A stretch of DNA of 64,000 nt from Gammaproteobacteria bacterium (GCA_018069465.1 JAGPUW010000006.1:124001-188000); one strand, 5' to 3'. Shown: positions 9,451 through 17,890, numbered from the stretch's first letter. Notes: a model not told the origin generated them from the sequence alone. Program-made: numbers and translations.

Positions 9451-10359
9451 ATGTGCGGTGGATGGGGCGTTCCAGAAGACGATGAGTCGTCAACCGGTGA
9501 AGGTGGCTGTGGCAAGAAGAAAGACGTTGGCGAGAAAGTCCTTGGGCCGAGCTTTGATAAGGGACGACGCGGTTTTACAACGGCGGCGATGGCATCGCCC
9601 GTGTTGATGTCACTGCTCAGCAAGCCCGCATGGAGTGGTGTTGCCTGTTCAATTTCAGGTTTAACCTCAGGTAATGTATCTAGCCCTGGTGGGCTGCCAG
9701 CCCCCTGCAGCGGTGATGGCATGGGCTGCACTCCGGGCTATTGGAAAAACAATCCTGAAGCCTGGTTTATTAACACGTCTTATTCCCCCGGTACTTGTAA
9801 AACATACAAGGGCGGGAGTTCGAATTGCAGTGAATGGAACCCTGGTACCGGCGATAAATTTTCAGTAGTTTTTGGTTGTTCTCCTCTTATTGGTGATGGA
9901 GACACAACGCTAATGGATATTTTACAGCTGGGTGTGAAAGATAACGGCAATGTTGTCGCTGATGTTAATCATGCCATGCAAGCCCATTGGGTCGCTGCCT
10001 TGTTAAATGCTTCCGTAGCTCCGCTCGCTTATGGCTCAAATGCCCAGCAGATTATTGATGTGGTTTGTGCGGTCGCTTACGGGCAGCCAATTAATAATGT
10101 TGTTATTACTATAGAAGAGCTACATGCAACGCTGGAGTTGATGAACGAACGTGGTTGTTTGCTGAATGCCCACGGTTTTTGCGAGAAGAATCACGTTAAT
10201 AATCTTGAGGGGCAGTGTATTCCCTCATGTGTAGGTAATACTCAGTGGGATGTGAATAACAGAGATTGTTATCCAAAAAATGATCCAAGGTGGGGTACGG
10301 AATACTGTAGTGTTCAGGATGCTATTGACGGTAAGCCCTGGTGTACTGCCTCACCTTAG
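9451..10359 (+). CDS. Cysteine-rich CTPGYWKNN-motif protein of unknown function, first gene of the HprK-related cassette
   Basis: I do not recognise a functional family. ATG 9451 follows CAGGGAGA at 9437-9444 with six-base spacing. The 302-residue product has 16 cysteines. It begins with a Gly/Cys-rich stretch (MCGGWG, then GEGGCGKKK). Next comes KGRRGFTTAAMASPVLMSLL at residues 38-56, an Arg-Arg plus hydrophobic segment that resembles a twin-arginine export signal lying unusually far from the N terminus. GCTPGYWKNNPEAW at 92-105 is a motif I know from assorted secreted or surface proteins. Predicted helices around 155-235 are followed by a Cys-rich tail. No PEP-CTERM tail is present. It is followed after 27 bases by a PqqD-like gene, a kinase and a nucleotidyltransferase, so it may be their substrate; that is inference. 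Confidence 0.7.
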   Translation: MCGGWGVPEDDESSTGEGGCGKKKDVGEKVLGPSFDKGRRGFTTAAMASPVLMSLLSKPAWSGVACSISGLTSGNVSSPGGLPAPCSGDGMGCTPGYWKNNPEAWFINTSYSPGTCKTYKGGSSNCSEWNPGTGDKFSVVFGCSPLIGDGDTTLMDILQLGVKDNGNVVADVNHAMQAHWVAALLNASVAPLAYGSNAQQIIDVVCAVAYGQPINNVVITIEELHATLELMNERGCLLNAHGFCEKNHVNNLEGQCIPSCVGNTQWDVNNRDCYPKNDPRWGTEYCSVQDAIDGKPWCTASP

Positions 10360-10386
10360 TGTGCAGGCTAGTCGGCATTTAGCGTA

Positions 10387-10680
10387 ATGAGGGCGTCTAC
10401 CACCTGGTTTGTTAATCCAGTCAACCCCCTTTTTTTTGCAGCCTGGCCCGGCGAAGACGCGGTCGTCGCCTATCAGTCCACGTCCGGTGATACCCATTTG
10501 ATCAGCGCAATGGGGGCTGCAGTGCTTGAGCTATTGCAGGCAGCCCCTCTTAGTGCAGAGGCTGTTTTCAAAGACCTGTTCCCCGATGAAGAGCCTGTAG
10601 CCGAAGCGCTTGCAACACTGAGGAACAACTTCCTGATTCATTTTGAGCAACTCGGCCTTATCGAAAAGTCACTTTCGTGA
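10387..10680 (+). CDS. PqqD-like peptide chaperone of the HPr-rel-A system
   Basis: The 97-residue product fits the size and the winged-helix pattern of PqqD/RRE domains, which bind leader peptides for modifying enzymes. The beta part includes DAVVAYQSTSGDTHLISAMG, which matches the usual strand-turn before the helix AAVLELLQ. A three-helix tail ends in LIEKSL. I recall a named family, HPr-rel-A system PqqD family peptide chaperone, that sits beside an HprK-related kinase exactly as here. The stop codon overlaps the GTG of the kinase gene. No radical SAM gene is nearby, unlike in PQQ-type clusters. Confidence 0.75.
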   Translation: MRASTTWFVNPVNPLFFAAWPGEDAVVAYQSTSGDTHLISAMGAAVLELLQAAPLSAEAVFKDLFPDEEPVAEALATLRNNFLIHFEQLGLIEKSLS

Positions 10681-11645
10681 TTGTTGCGGATTATTCTGAG
10701 GAGGCTTTGCAAAGCCTTATCGCCGGTTCTGGCCTGCGCTTCGACGTCGGGCCTTTTGTGGTAAACCTGCAATCATCTCTCGATAATTTTGCTGCCGATA
10801 TCCGTCTTATGTACGGCACCTGCCCGCTTTCAACTCAGTCCTTTGCCGATTTCCATGTCAGGCTGGATCAGCCTTTCGGCCTGCGACGCTGGTTTCGTCC
10901 TCAGACCAATTTCACTCAAGATGGTCGCACGCCCTTTAAACCCCTGCCCCTTGAGCAGAGCTTTGCTATGTTTGAGTGGGGGCTCAACTGGTGTGTCTCA
11001 TCCCAGTGCCATCAATACCTGATTGTTCACGCGGCAGTCGTTGAAAGAGCTGGTCTGGCGCTAATCATGCCCGCGCCGCCGGGTTCGGGCAAAAGCACCC
11101 TGTGCGCGGGTCTGGTTGCCAGGGGCTGGCGTTTGTTGACCGATGAGCTGGCTTTAGTGTCGCTGGAGCAGCCGGGGGAGGTAATAGCTTTGCCTCGGCC
11201 CATTAGCCTGAAAAATGAATCTATTGACGTCATCCGTGAATTTGCCCCGCAACAGGTGATCGGGCCTATAGCCCACGACACGGCCAAAGGTACGGTCGCC
11301 CATATGGCTGCACCCCCTGAAAGCATCCGGCGCGGCACTGAGACAGCCACTTCCCGGCTGCTTATTTTCCCCAAATACATACCTGGCGCGTCGACAAGTA
11401 TTGTGCCACGGCAAAAGGCGGCTTCATTTATGGAGCTGGCAGAGCAGTCTTTTAACTTCAATGTGCTCGGTGAATTAGGTTTTCAGGCCTTGAAGCAGGT
11501 GCTCGACAACTGTGACTGCTATGACCTTAGCTACTCTGATCTCGATGATGTCATTCCAGCACTTGAACAGCTGATTGATGCGAGCGGAGCATCACCAGCG
11601 CTCGATGCCTCGCTTACCAATAGCGGGGGTGCCACCGATGGATAA
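10677..11645 (+). CDS. HprK-related kinase A
   Basis: The start is a GTG that overlaps the preceding stop codon by three bases. The 322-residue protein has a P-loop PAPPGSGKST, with GSGKST at 136-141, followed by ARGWRLLTDELALV. That block corresponds to the RGHRLVADD region of HPr kinase/phosphorylase. The kinase core is therefore recognisable, although the protein lacks the full N-terminal domain and hexamer signature of true HprK. No HPr gene is nearby, so the substrate is probably not HPr. Tight coupling with a PqqD-like protein and a nucleotidyltransferase suggests it phosphorylates or otherwise modifies a protein or peptide. The name follows the family I remember. The reaction has not been shown, to my knowledge. 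Confidence 0.8.
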   Translation: MIVADYSEEALQSLIAGSGLRFDVGPFVVNLQSSLDNFAADIRLMYGTCPLSTQSFADFHVRLDQPFGLRRWFRPQTNFTQDGRTPFKPLPLEQSFAMFEWGLNWCVSSQCHQYLIVHAAVVERAGLALIMPAPPGSGKSTLCAGLVARGWRLLTDELALVSLEQPGEVIALPRPISLKNESIDVIREFAPQQVIGPIAHDTAKGTVAHMAAPPESIRRGTETATSRLLIFPKYIPGASTSIVPRQKAASFMELAEQSFNFNVLGELGFQALKQVLDNCDCYDLSYSDLDDVIPALEQLIDASGASPALDASLTNSGGATDG

Positions 11646-12786
11646 GCAGGCGACCTTGCTCTTTTCACTGCTGGCCAGGCCGCAGAAATTGGCGGATTTG
11701 GACATGCCCACCTGGGATGTGTTGATTCGTCAGGCGCGCAATGCCGATTTATTGGGGCGTGTCTATGAGTTGGTTGCCGAGCACCAATTGTTTGATGCAG
11801 TGCCCCTGCCGGTGCGCCCCCACTTGCTGAGTGCGCGCAGAGTGGCGCGCCGCCACACCGCCATGGTGGGCTTTGAGCTAGGTAACTTGCTGGGTATTTT
11901 GGCTAAACTCGACACCCCTGTGGTGGTGCTAAAGGGTGCGGCCTATGTGCTGGCTGGCCTTCCCGCTGCAGCCGGGCGGGTGTTTAGTGACATTGATTTG
12001 ATGGTCGCGAAAGAGCACCTGGATGAGGCAGAGAAGTTATTGAAGATACAGGCCTGGGTAGCCTCAGCCGATAGCTACGACGACAAATACTATCGCAAAT
12101 GGATGCACGAACTGCCCCCACTGCAACATCTAAAGCGCCACACCCTGCTCGATCTTCACCATGCCATTTTGCCGCAAACCGCACGTTTAAAGCCAGATTC
12201 AGACAAGCTCTTTGCGGCAGCGGTGCCCGTCGATGGCTACCCCAATGCCTTTGTACTGTGTCCGCAAGATATGGTGTTACACAGTGCGACCCACTTATTC
12301 CACGACGATGAGTTTAAGCACGGCGCACGAGATTTAGTCGATCTCGATACTTTACTGCGCTACTTTGGCAAAGATGATGCCTTTTGGCAGAGCTTGGTGT
12401 CGCGGGGTGAGACGATGGACTTGTCTCGGCCCCTGTACTATGCCCTGCGCTTTTGTCAGCGTTTACTCGATACACCAGTGCCGGAATTGGTGATGGCGCA
12501 GGCCGCTCGACTGGGTCGGCCTGTCGGCCCCCTGGCCTGGCTGATGGATAAGCTCTTTGAGCGGGCGCTGCCTGCCGATCACCCGATGTGCGTGGACAGC
12601 TTCACGCCTTTGGCAAAGTGGTTGTTGTATTTACGCTCCCACTATTTGCGCATGCCTTTTCATCTGCTCATTCCCCACCTTCTGCATAAAGCGTTTATCT
12701 CGCCCATCAATGCGCGAAGAATGGAAAAGAAAGCTGAAAACAGGCCGACAATAGAAGGCCTTATCGCTGAAAATAAGGCCCCTTAA
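11638..12786 (+). CDS. Nucleotidyltransferase family protein (uncharacterised NTP_transf_5 type) of the HPr-rel-A cassette
   Basis: The ATG at 11638 overlaps the end of the kinase gene by eight bases; an earlier in-frame ATG at 11575 would overlap more. The nucleotidyltransferase core is seen as VVVLKGAAYVLAG (K99, G100) followed by GRVFSDIDLMV at 113-123. The two aspartates of the DxD metal site are D118 and D120. A predominantly helical C-terminal half follows, with HSATHLFHDDEF and DLVDLDTLLRYF blocks typical of this uncharacterised family. Similar proteins are found in EPS and exosortase loci. It could transfer a nucleotide or an NMP-like group to a protein or sugar. Its partners are the kinase and the PqqD-like protein. 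The exact reaction is unknown. Confidence 0.8.
   Translation: MDKQATLLFSLLARPQKLADLDMPTWDVLIRQARNADLLGRVYELVAEHQLFDAVPLPVRPHLLSARRVARRHTAMVGFELGNLLGILAKLDTPVVVLKGAAYVLAGLPAAAGRVFSDIDLMVAKEHLDEAEKLLKIQAWVASADSYDDKYYRKWMHELPPLQHLKRHTLLDLHHAILPQTARLKPDSDKLFAAAVPVDGYPNAFVLCPQDMVLHSATHLFHDDEFKHGARDLVDLDTLLRYFGKDDAFWQSLVSRGETMDLSRPLYYALRFCQRLLDTPVPELVMAQAARLGRPVGPLAWLMDKLFERALPADHPMCVDSFTPLAKWLLYLRSHYLRMPFHLLIPHLLHKAFISPINARRMEKKAENRPTIEGLIAENKAP
12757..12780 (+). terminator. Possible hairpin at the end of the nucleotidyltransferase gene
   Basis: GGCCTTAT at 12757-12764 and ATAAGGCC at 12773-12780 form a perfect eight-base stem with an eight-base loop. The hairpin covers the last codons of the gene. 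No strong T tract follows directly, so termination is uncertain. Confidence 0.3.
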
Positions 12787-12880
12787 TATTTAGAAAGAAT
12801 TTGGGAGGCACTTGGGTAGCCGTTTGTTTATCGCTACTATGAGTGATGTTTTTTTAAGGCTATACACATCGTTGTGTTAG

Positions 12881-13026
12881 GGAAGCTCTGATCAACTCTG
12901 GACGAAGCAGAGTGCAGTTCACACTGTGTAGATTCACCGAAAGTAGGCGCTTTAGGCGAGGCTTGCAACGATGAAGCTACATATTGTGGGCGCAAGATGC
13001 AAGTTCATGAGTTGATCAGAGCTTCC
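12881..13026. mobile_element. MITE-like inverted-repeat element 1 (146 bp)
   Basis: The ends are a perfect 18-base inverted repeat: GGAAGCTCTGATCAACTC at 12881-12898 and its complement at 13009-13026. The inner parts of the two arms are also similar when one is reverse-complemented, for example TGTAGATTCACCG against TGTAGCTTCATCG. The whole element can thus fold as a long imperfect hairpin. There is no coding capacity and no obvious target duplication. It fits a non-autonomous insertion-sequence derivative. It ends 26 bases before the start of the AAA ATPase gene and so probably forms part of its leader. Confidence 0.75.
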
Positions 13027-13052
13027 TTTGTTTGTAGGGACGAAACAAAATA

Positions 13053-14573
13053 ATGTACGAACATTTTTACCACCTCAAAGCGGAGCCTTTCCGCTTAAGC
13101 CCCGATCATCGCTTTTGCTTTAATCATCAAAGCTATGCCAAGGCCAAGGCCTATATGCAGTACGCCTTTGAGCGAGCCGAGGGTTTTGTGATGGTCACCG
13201 GCCGGCCGGGTACGGGCAAATCAACCCTGGTCAATGATCTGGTGGATACGCTGTCGTCCTCGGGTGCAAAAGTAGCGAAGCTGGTGAGCACTCAGCTCGA
13301 AGCTGCGGATTTGCTGCGCATGGTGGGCCATGCCTTTGGTCTGGAGACAGAAGCGCTGGATAAAGCGACGATCTTGCAGCGCCTGGATAAGCTGCTGATG
13401 TCCCACCACAACGATGGTCGTCGCGCTTTGTTAATTATTGATGAAGCTCAGGATTTATCGACCTCGGCGCTCGAAGAGCTGCGTTTACTGACCAATTTAC
13501 AGCTCAATAGCCACCCGCTGTTACAGATTTTTTTACTCGGCCAGGAAGAGCTTCGCGCCATGGTGCAGGGGCCGGGGATGGAGCAAGTACACCAGCGACT
13601 GGTGGCCGCGTGTCATCTCGAGCAGCTTAAGGAAGATGAAACCAAGGCCTATATTGTTCACCGCCTTGAACAAGTGGGCTGGCAGGGCGATCCGGCCATT
13701 AGCAATGCTATTTATCCCGCTGTTTATCGCTTTAGTGCGGGCATTCCCCGTCGTATTAATCAGGTGTGCAGCCGACTTTTTTTGCACGGTGGGGTTGAGG
13801 GCAGTCACAAGTTGGGTGTGGCGGATATAAAAGTTGTTATTGCCGAGTTGCAGCAAGAGCAGTTGGCCTTTGCGGATACGCTGAGCGAGATTAACTTTGA
13901 TGTGGTCGATGACTACGATGAATATATTTCGCAAGTAACGCCAGCACCAGAAACCGTCAGATCAGCCCCTGCCTCTATAGAGGAGCCAGCTGTGCGTCAG
14001 GCGGCAGCTGCGGAGCCTGTTGCCGTTGATAACGAGGCTGCAGTCGACGCTATTGATGCTGAAACTCAGGTCGCAGCAGAGACTCCGGTGCCCAGGGCCT
14101 TACCCGGCAATACGCTTGACGCGGTGAATCGATTTTCACCGGCTGCCGATACCGACCGCAGTATTCGCGATCAGGTCATCTCGCCATCGAGTCGTGGCCA
14201 CCAGGCGCTTCGTCGAGAGAGGGTGGCTCTGCAGCCCGTCGATGTGCCGGCAGAGGCGGACAGCAAACAGGTTGACGCACCTGCAGAAGAAGTGGCAAGG
14301 GAAAAAGACTGCGAGACAGCGCGTAGCAGTATTCAGGCTATCGCTGCAAATGATATGAGTGATGCCTTGATCAACTCGCCGAGGAGGGCGGTGAAACCAG
14401 CCCGAAACTGGTTGCCTGTCATTGCCATTGTATTGGTGCTGCTTATTGGCCTATCCATCGCCGCCGTTTTTGTAGTGCGCCCCAAAGCCCTGGAGCCGCA
14501 ACTCGACAAAATTCAGAGCTGGCTGGAGGAGGGCGCGGACAGTGCGCGTGCTATAGGTTCTGGTGGGCGATAA
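13053..14573 (+). CDS. XrtA/PEP-CTERM-associated AAA ATPase (ExeA/GspA-like)
   Basis: The first ~270 residues match the ExeA-type AAA ATPase family found in PEP-CTERM EPS loci. It opens with MYEHFYHLKAEPFRLSPD. Walker A is GRPGTGKST at 50-58, Walker B is ALLIIDEAQDL near 126-136, and AGIPRRINQVCSRLFLHG is the arginine-finger region. An Ala/Glu/Val-rich linker of ~150 residues follows. One membrane helix lies near 452-475 (LPVIAIVLVLLIGLSIAAVF). It is longer than the usual locus ATPase, and the C-terminal membrane anchor resembles GspA/ExeA. It probably supports envelope secretion or polysaccharide export. AGGGA upstream is about 12 bases from the ATG, which is rather far. The 3' end overlaps the opposing GDPD gene by 23 bases. 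Confidence 0.8.
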   Translation: MYEHFYHLKAEPFRLSPDHRFCFNHQSYAKAKAYMQYAFERAEGFVMVTGRPGTGKSTLVNDLVDTLSSSGAKVAKLVSTQLEAADLLRMVGHAFGLETEALDKATILQRLDKLLMSHHNDGRRALLIIDEAQDLSTSALEELRLLTNLQLNSHPLLQIFLLGQEELRAMVQGPGMEQVHQRLVAACHLEQLKEDETKAYIVHRLEQVGWQGDPAISNAIYPAVYRFSAGIPRRINQVCSRLFLHGGVEGSHKLGVADIKVVIAELQQEQLAFADTLSEINFDVVDDYDEYISQVTPAPETVRSAPASIEEPAVRQAAAAEPVAVDNEAAVDAIDAETQVAAETPVPRALPGNTLDAVNRFSPAADTDRSIRDQVISPSSRGHQALRRERVALQPVDVPAEADSKQVDAPAEEVAREKDCETARSSIQAIAANDMSDALINSPRRAVKPARNWLPVIAIVLVLLIGLSIAAVFVVRPKALEPQLDKIQSWLEEGADSARAIGSGGR

Positions 14574-15309
14574 GACCGCCGATATCAAAAGTTTCAACCT
14601 TGCTCGCACCCCTCGCTAGCCATTTTCTGGCGAGTGCGGGCTCGTCTATTTCGTAGACCACGAGTTCGAAACCCAGTTGCTTGAGATCGGCTTTCGCCGG
14701 TATTCTCCGATAGTGAGTAAATACGGTGTCAGGCTTGATGGCCGCTATTTTTGCCGAGCGCAAATCCTTCCAGCGTTTAATCGCCACTCCGCAGCGAGCC
14801 CAGCCCTGGCCGCGCACAAAGAGCATGAAATCGTGATCAAAGCTAATGATGATGCACTGGCTAGCGACGGGGGCCAGGCATTGGCTGACGAACTTATAGG
14901 TGTCGCTGGTGCCGGCAAAGCCGACGGCTTCTTTCTTTACTTCGATATAAGCCGTGACTTGCGGGTGCTCTTTAAGGAGTTCGACCAGGTCGCTGAGGGG
15001 GGTGATGTATTGCTCGCTAAAACGCTGGCCCAGGCGTCGGGGTTCGTAAGCGGGGGTGCGAATCAACTCGGCCAGGGTCGTGCTGTCAACGCGTCCCTTG
15101 CAGCCGCTGACTCTTTTCAGTGTGGGGTCGTGATACAGCAGGGGGTGTTTGTCGGCGCTCAATAATACGTCGGTCTCTATTGAAAGGGCGCCCGCCGCAA
15201 TGGCCTGCTGATAGCCGAGCAGTGTGTTTTCAGGGTATTTTTGTTGGTAGCCACGGTGGGCGACAAGCCGGCTGCGGTAGTTGTTACCGGGCTCGGCTTT
15301 ATCGTCCAT
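14551..15309 (-). CDS. Glycerophosphodiester phosphodiesterase family protein
   Basis: The protein hydrolyses glycerophosphodiesters to an alcohol and glycerol 3-phosphate if it is typical of its family. The catalytic block is VAHRGYQQKYPENT, with His18, Arg19 and Glu27, followed by the metal-binding ETDV and the HDPTLKRVSG block. The rest shows the TIM-barrel strands YIEVKK and CIIISFDHDF. No signal peptide is seen, so it is cytoplasmic like UgpQ. The end of the gene overlaps the convergent ATPase gene. It precedes the opposite-facing pair with the GTP cyclohydrolase gene, 11 bases upstream, so the two may be co-transcribed. Confidence 0.88.
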   Translation of the reverse strand: MDDKAEPGNNYRSRLVAHRGYQQKYPENTLLGYQQAIAAGALSIETDVLLSADKHPLLYHDPTLKRVSGCKGRVDSTTLAELIRTPAYEPRRLGQRFSEQYITPLSDLVELLKEHPQVTAYIEVKKEAVGFAGTSDTYKFVSQCLAPVASQCIIISFDHDFMLFVRGQGWARCGVAIKRWKDLRSAKIAAIKPDTVFTHYRRIPAKADLKQLGFELVVYEIDEPALARKWLARGASKVETFDIGGLIAHQNL

Positions 15310-15320
15310 AACCCAGTGCT

Positions 15321-16115
15321 TTACATTTCATCGGGTAACACGTGACCCTTTTTGCGCTTGGAGCGAAGATAGCGCACGTTGTGCTCGCAGATACCCGAAA
15401 CAAGGGGTACGGCAGCAGAGATGGCTTGTCCACCCTGTTCCAGGTGGGCGCGTTTGTGGGGGTTGTTGGATAGCAGGCGAATGGGGCGCTGTGAAAGCAG
15501 ATAGCGCAGTACCACGGCGGCATCGGTAAAGTCGCGGGAGTCTTCTGGCAGACCCAGGCTGACATTGGCCTCGAAGGTATCCTGCCCGTCGTCCTGCAGT
15601 AAATAGGTGATAGCTTTCGCCCACAGGCCAATGCCTCGCCCCTCGTGGCCGGACATATAGACCACCGCACCATTACCCTCATCAAGCATTTGCTCGAAGG
15701 CTGCCGTTAATTGTGGCCCGCAATCACAGCGTTGGGAGCCGAAAATATCCCCGGTCAAACAGCAGGAGTGGACGCGCACCAGAGGGTTTGGCTCATCGCG
15801 AAAGCCGGGCAGGGCGAAGACAGAGTTGACCGACATATTGGTTTGCAGCAGCTCGCGCAGGGCTTCGTCACCACCTCCCTCGACATCATTGGCTGAGGCC
15901 TGCACGTGAGCGAGCTCGACGCGGCGCACAAAGGGGTACCACTCAAGAGGTACTTCCTGGCCGGCAATAATGCGCGGAATGGTGACCGGGCCGAGGATGG
16001 AAATATAGGGCAGCCCGTGGCCGTCAATAATTTCCTCGCCATTGCGATCGAGGTCGACCAACTGATGTTTGTCGACTAACTGCTGGCGAATTTTAGAATC
16101 AACGTAGCTGAACAA
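15321..16115 (-). CDS. ribA: GTP cyclohydrolase II (riboflavin synthesis)
   Basis: It opens GTP to 2,5-diamino-6-ribosylamino-4(3H)-pyrimidinone 5'-phosphate, the first step of riboflavin synthesis. The zinc site is VRVHSCCLTGD followed by SQRCDCGPQL, giving Cys119, Cys130 and Cys132. The active-site blocks HEGRGIGL, SRDFTDAA and RLLSNNPHK are all present. The protein, 264 residues, is longer than E. coli RibA because of an N-terminal extension of roughly 60 residues. This resembles the GTP cyclohydrolase II-like paralogues of some proteobacteria, so another ribA or ribBA may exist elsewhere. It lies just upstream of the GDPD gene on the same strand. Confidence 0.85.
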   Translation of the reverse strand: MFSYVDSKIRQQLVDKHQLVDLDRNGEEIIDGHGLPYISILGPVTIPRIIAGQEVPLEWYPFVRRVELAHVQASANDVEGGGDEALRELLQTNMSVNSVFALPGFRDEPNPLVRVHSCCLTGDIFGSQRCDCGPQLTAAFEQMLDEGNGAVVYMSGHEGRGIGLWAKAITYLLQDDGQDTFEANVSLGLPEDSRDFTDAAVVLRYLLSQRPIRLLSNNPHKRAHLEQGGQAISAAVPLVSGICEHNVRYLRSKRKKGHVLPDEM

Positions 16116-16232
16116 GGGTTGAACTCCATGACCACTTTAGTGGGCAGTCAACTTATAACGTAGTTTATTGGCGGGTTAGCGTGTGCCGGGTGCTTTTTGT
16201 TTCACCTGCGAGCGACTAGCGCAGCGCCGAAC

Positions 16233-17072
16233 TTATTGCACCTCGGCGGCTTCCAGGGTCTGTAAAATCAGCGTGTTAATGGTCATCGGCCCAACGCCGC
16301 CGGGCACGGGTGTATAGGCGCTGCTGCGTTGATCGAGGCCGCTGAGGTCGATATCGCCAACCCCGCCGGGGTGGAAGCCCGCATCAATCACCACTGCACC
16401 CTCTTTAATCCATTCGCTTTTAATAAATTCGGGCTTGCCCACGGCGCCGACAACAATATCGGCGCGGCTGACAATGGCTGCCAGGTTTTTGGTTTGGGAG
16501 TGGCAAATCGTCACTGTGGCATTTTCGTTCAACAGCATCAGTGCCATCGGCTTGCCGAGAATGGGGCTGCGGCCAATCACCACCGCATCTTTTCCGGCGA
16601 GCGCAATATCGTAAGCGGCCAACAGTCGCATAATGCCCTGGGGCGTGGCCGAACCGAAGGCGGGCTCGGACATGGCCATGCGCCCGAAACCCTGGCAGGT
16701 AACGCCATCAACATCTTTGCTCAGGGCGATATGGTCGAAGCAGAGGCGCTCATCAATTTGTGGAGGCACCGGGTGCTGGAGCAGAATGCCGTGGCAATTG
16801 GGGTTGTCGTTGAGCTCGGTAATTTTCGCCAGTAGCTCTTCGGTGGTCGTTTCTTGCCCCATTTCAATGGCCATCGAGTCCATGCCAACGCGCTGGCAGG
16901 CGTTTTGTTTCATGCGCACATAGGTTGCGGATGCGGGGTCACCACCGACCAGAATAGTCGCCAGAATAGGTGCCTGCCCATTATTGCGGGCTTTGAGCGC
17001 GGCCACACGTTGGCTGATTTCGGCTTCGCTTTGCTGGGCGAGTGATTTGCCGTCAAGAAGAATGCTAGACAT
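16233..17072 (-). CDS. folD: FolD, methylenetetrahydrofolate dehydrogenase/cyclohydrolase
   Basis: This bifunctional enzyme interconverts 5,10-methylene-, methenyl- and 10-formyl-tetrahydrofolate in the cytoplasm, supplying one-carbon units. The length of 279 residues is usual. The signature blocks are [14 protein letters not shown] (catalytic Lys in the YxxxK motif), [42 protein letters not shown] and [13 protein letters not shown]. The gene is alone on the minus strand, facing away from the tRNA cluster. There is no sign of truncation. Confidence 0.97.
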   Translation of the reverse strand: MSSILLDGKSLAQQSEAEISQRVAALKARNNGQAPILATILVGGDPASATYVRMKQNACQRVGMDSMAIEMGQETTTEELLAKITELNDNPNCHGILLQHPVPPQIDERLCFDHIALSKDVDGVTCQGFGRMAMSEPAFGSATPQGIMRLLAAYDIALAGKDAVVIGRSPILGKPMALMLLNENATVTICHSQTKNLAAIVSRADIVVGAVGKPEFIKSEWIKEGAVVIDAGFHPGGVGDIDLSGLDQRSSAYTPVPGGVGPMTINTLILQTLEAAEVQ

Positions 17073-17223
17073 GGGACTCCGGTAGGGCTGTGAATGCGGG
17101 TGGAAACTATTCGCAAAAAAACAAGGACGCTATTTTGTCATGCCCGGCTGTCAATGAGAAGAATAGAGAGCGGTGGGGCAGAGAGTTTTCTTCGCCCTTG
17201 TGACGATAAAGTGCGTCGTTTGA

Positions 17224-17252
17224 TTGACCGGATGGGGGCTGACGGGTATTAT
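17224..17252 (+). promoter_or_regulatory. Sigma-70 promoter of the tRNA-Pro/Arg/His cluster
   Basis: TTGACC at 17224-17229 and TATTAT at 17247-17252 are separated by 17 bases. A GC-rich stretch (GCGCGCC) follows the -10, the type of discriminator found at stringently controlled stable-RNA promoters. The start of tRNA-Pro is 28 bases downstream of the -10. Confidence 0.75.
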
Positions 17253-17279
17253 GCGCGCCTTCTGACGAAGCCAGTTATT

Positions 17280-17356
17280 CGGGGAATAGCGCAGTTTGGT
17301 AGCGCGCCTGCTTTGGGAGCAGGATGTCGGGGGTTCGAATCCCTCTTCCCCGACCA
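17280..17356 (+). tRNA. tRNA-Pro (anticodon TGG)
   Basis: CGGGGAA at the 5' end pairs with TTCCCCG, followed by A and an encoded CCA. The anticodon stem CCTGC/GCAGG encloses the loop TTTGGGA, which gives anticodon TGG. The T-loop GTTCGAATC is standard. It reads CCN-family proline codons. Confidence 0.97.
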
Positions 17357-17432
17357 ATTTTTATTGGTTGGCAACTCAGGGGCTTTGAATCCAGTGTTTG
17401 GCGGTAATTTGGCCATGCCATGGTAGTGTTAA

Positions 17433-17509
<77 letters not shown>

Positions 17510-17662
17510 TTCAAAGGTGCTTTGCCGGTGGTGATAGATAGTTTGACCCCTTTTAATGGGTATTTGCTGACAGCCTGTTCTACTCAAATGTAGGCAGATT
17601 AAGCTGCAGAGAAATACCTGGCCCGGAGTTGAGATCTCGATGACTCCGGCGCATCAGTCGAT

Positions 17663-17739
17663 GGTGGCTGTAGCTCAGTTGGTAGAGCCCAGGATTGTGA
17701 TTCCTGTGGTCGCGGGTTCAATCCCCGTCAGCCACCCCA
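17663..17739 (+). tRNA. tRNA-His (anticodon GTG)
   Basis: GTGGCTG at 17664-17670 pairs with CAGCCAC at 17729-17735. An extra G at 17663 faces C at 17736, which fits the G-1:C73 pair unique to tRNA-His. CCA is encoded. The anticodon loop TTGTGAT gives GTG. It is the last of the three tRNA genes, 153 bases after tRNA-Arg. Confidence 0.97.
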
Positions 17740-17890
17740 TCTTTTCAAAACTTCAATCTGTAAACGATAAAACCGAGAGCCTGACTTTATCGCTGGCCTC
17801 GTGTTGGCGCTTTATATTGTCTGTGTTTAGCTAGGAGCGGTGTAATTACCTCGATTAATGGTAAACTGAGCGCCGCTTTTTATTAGGAGA

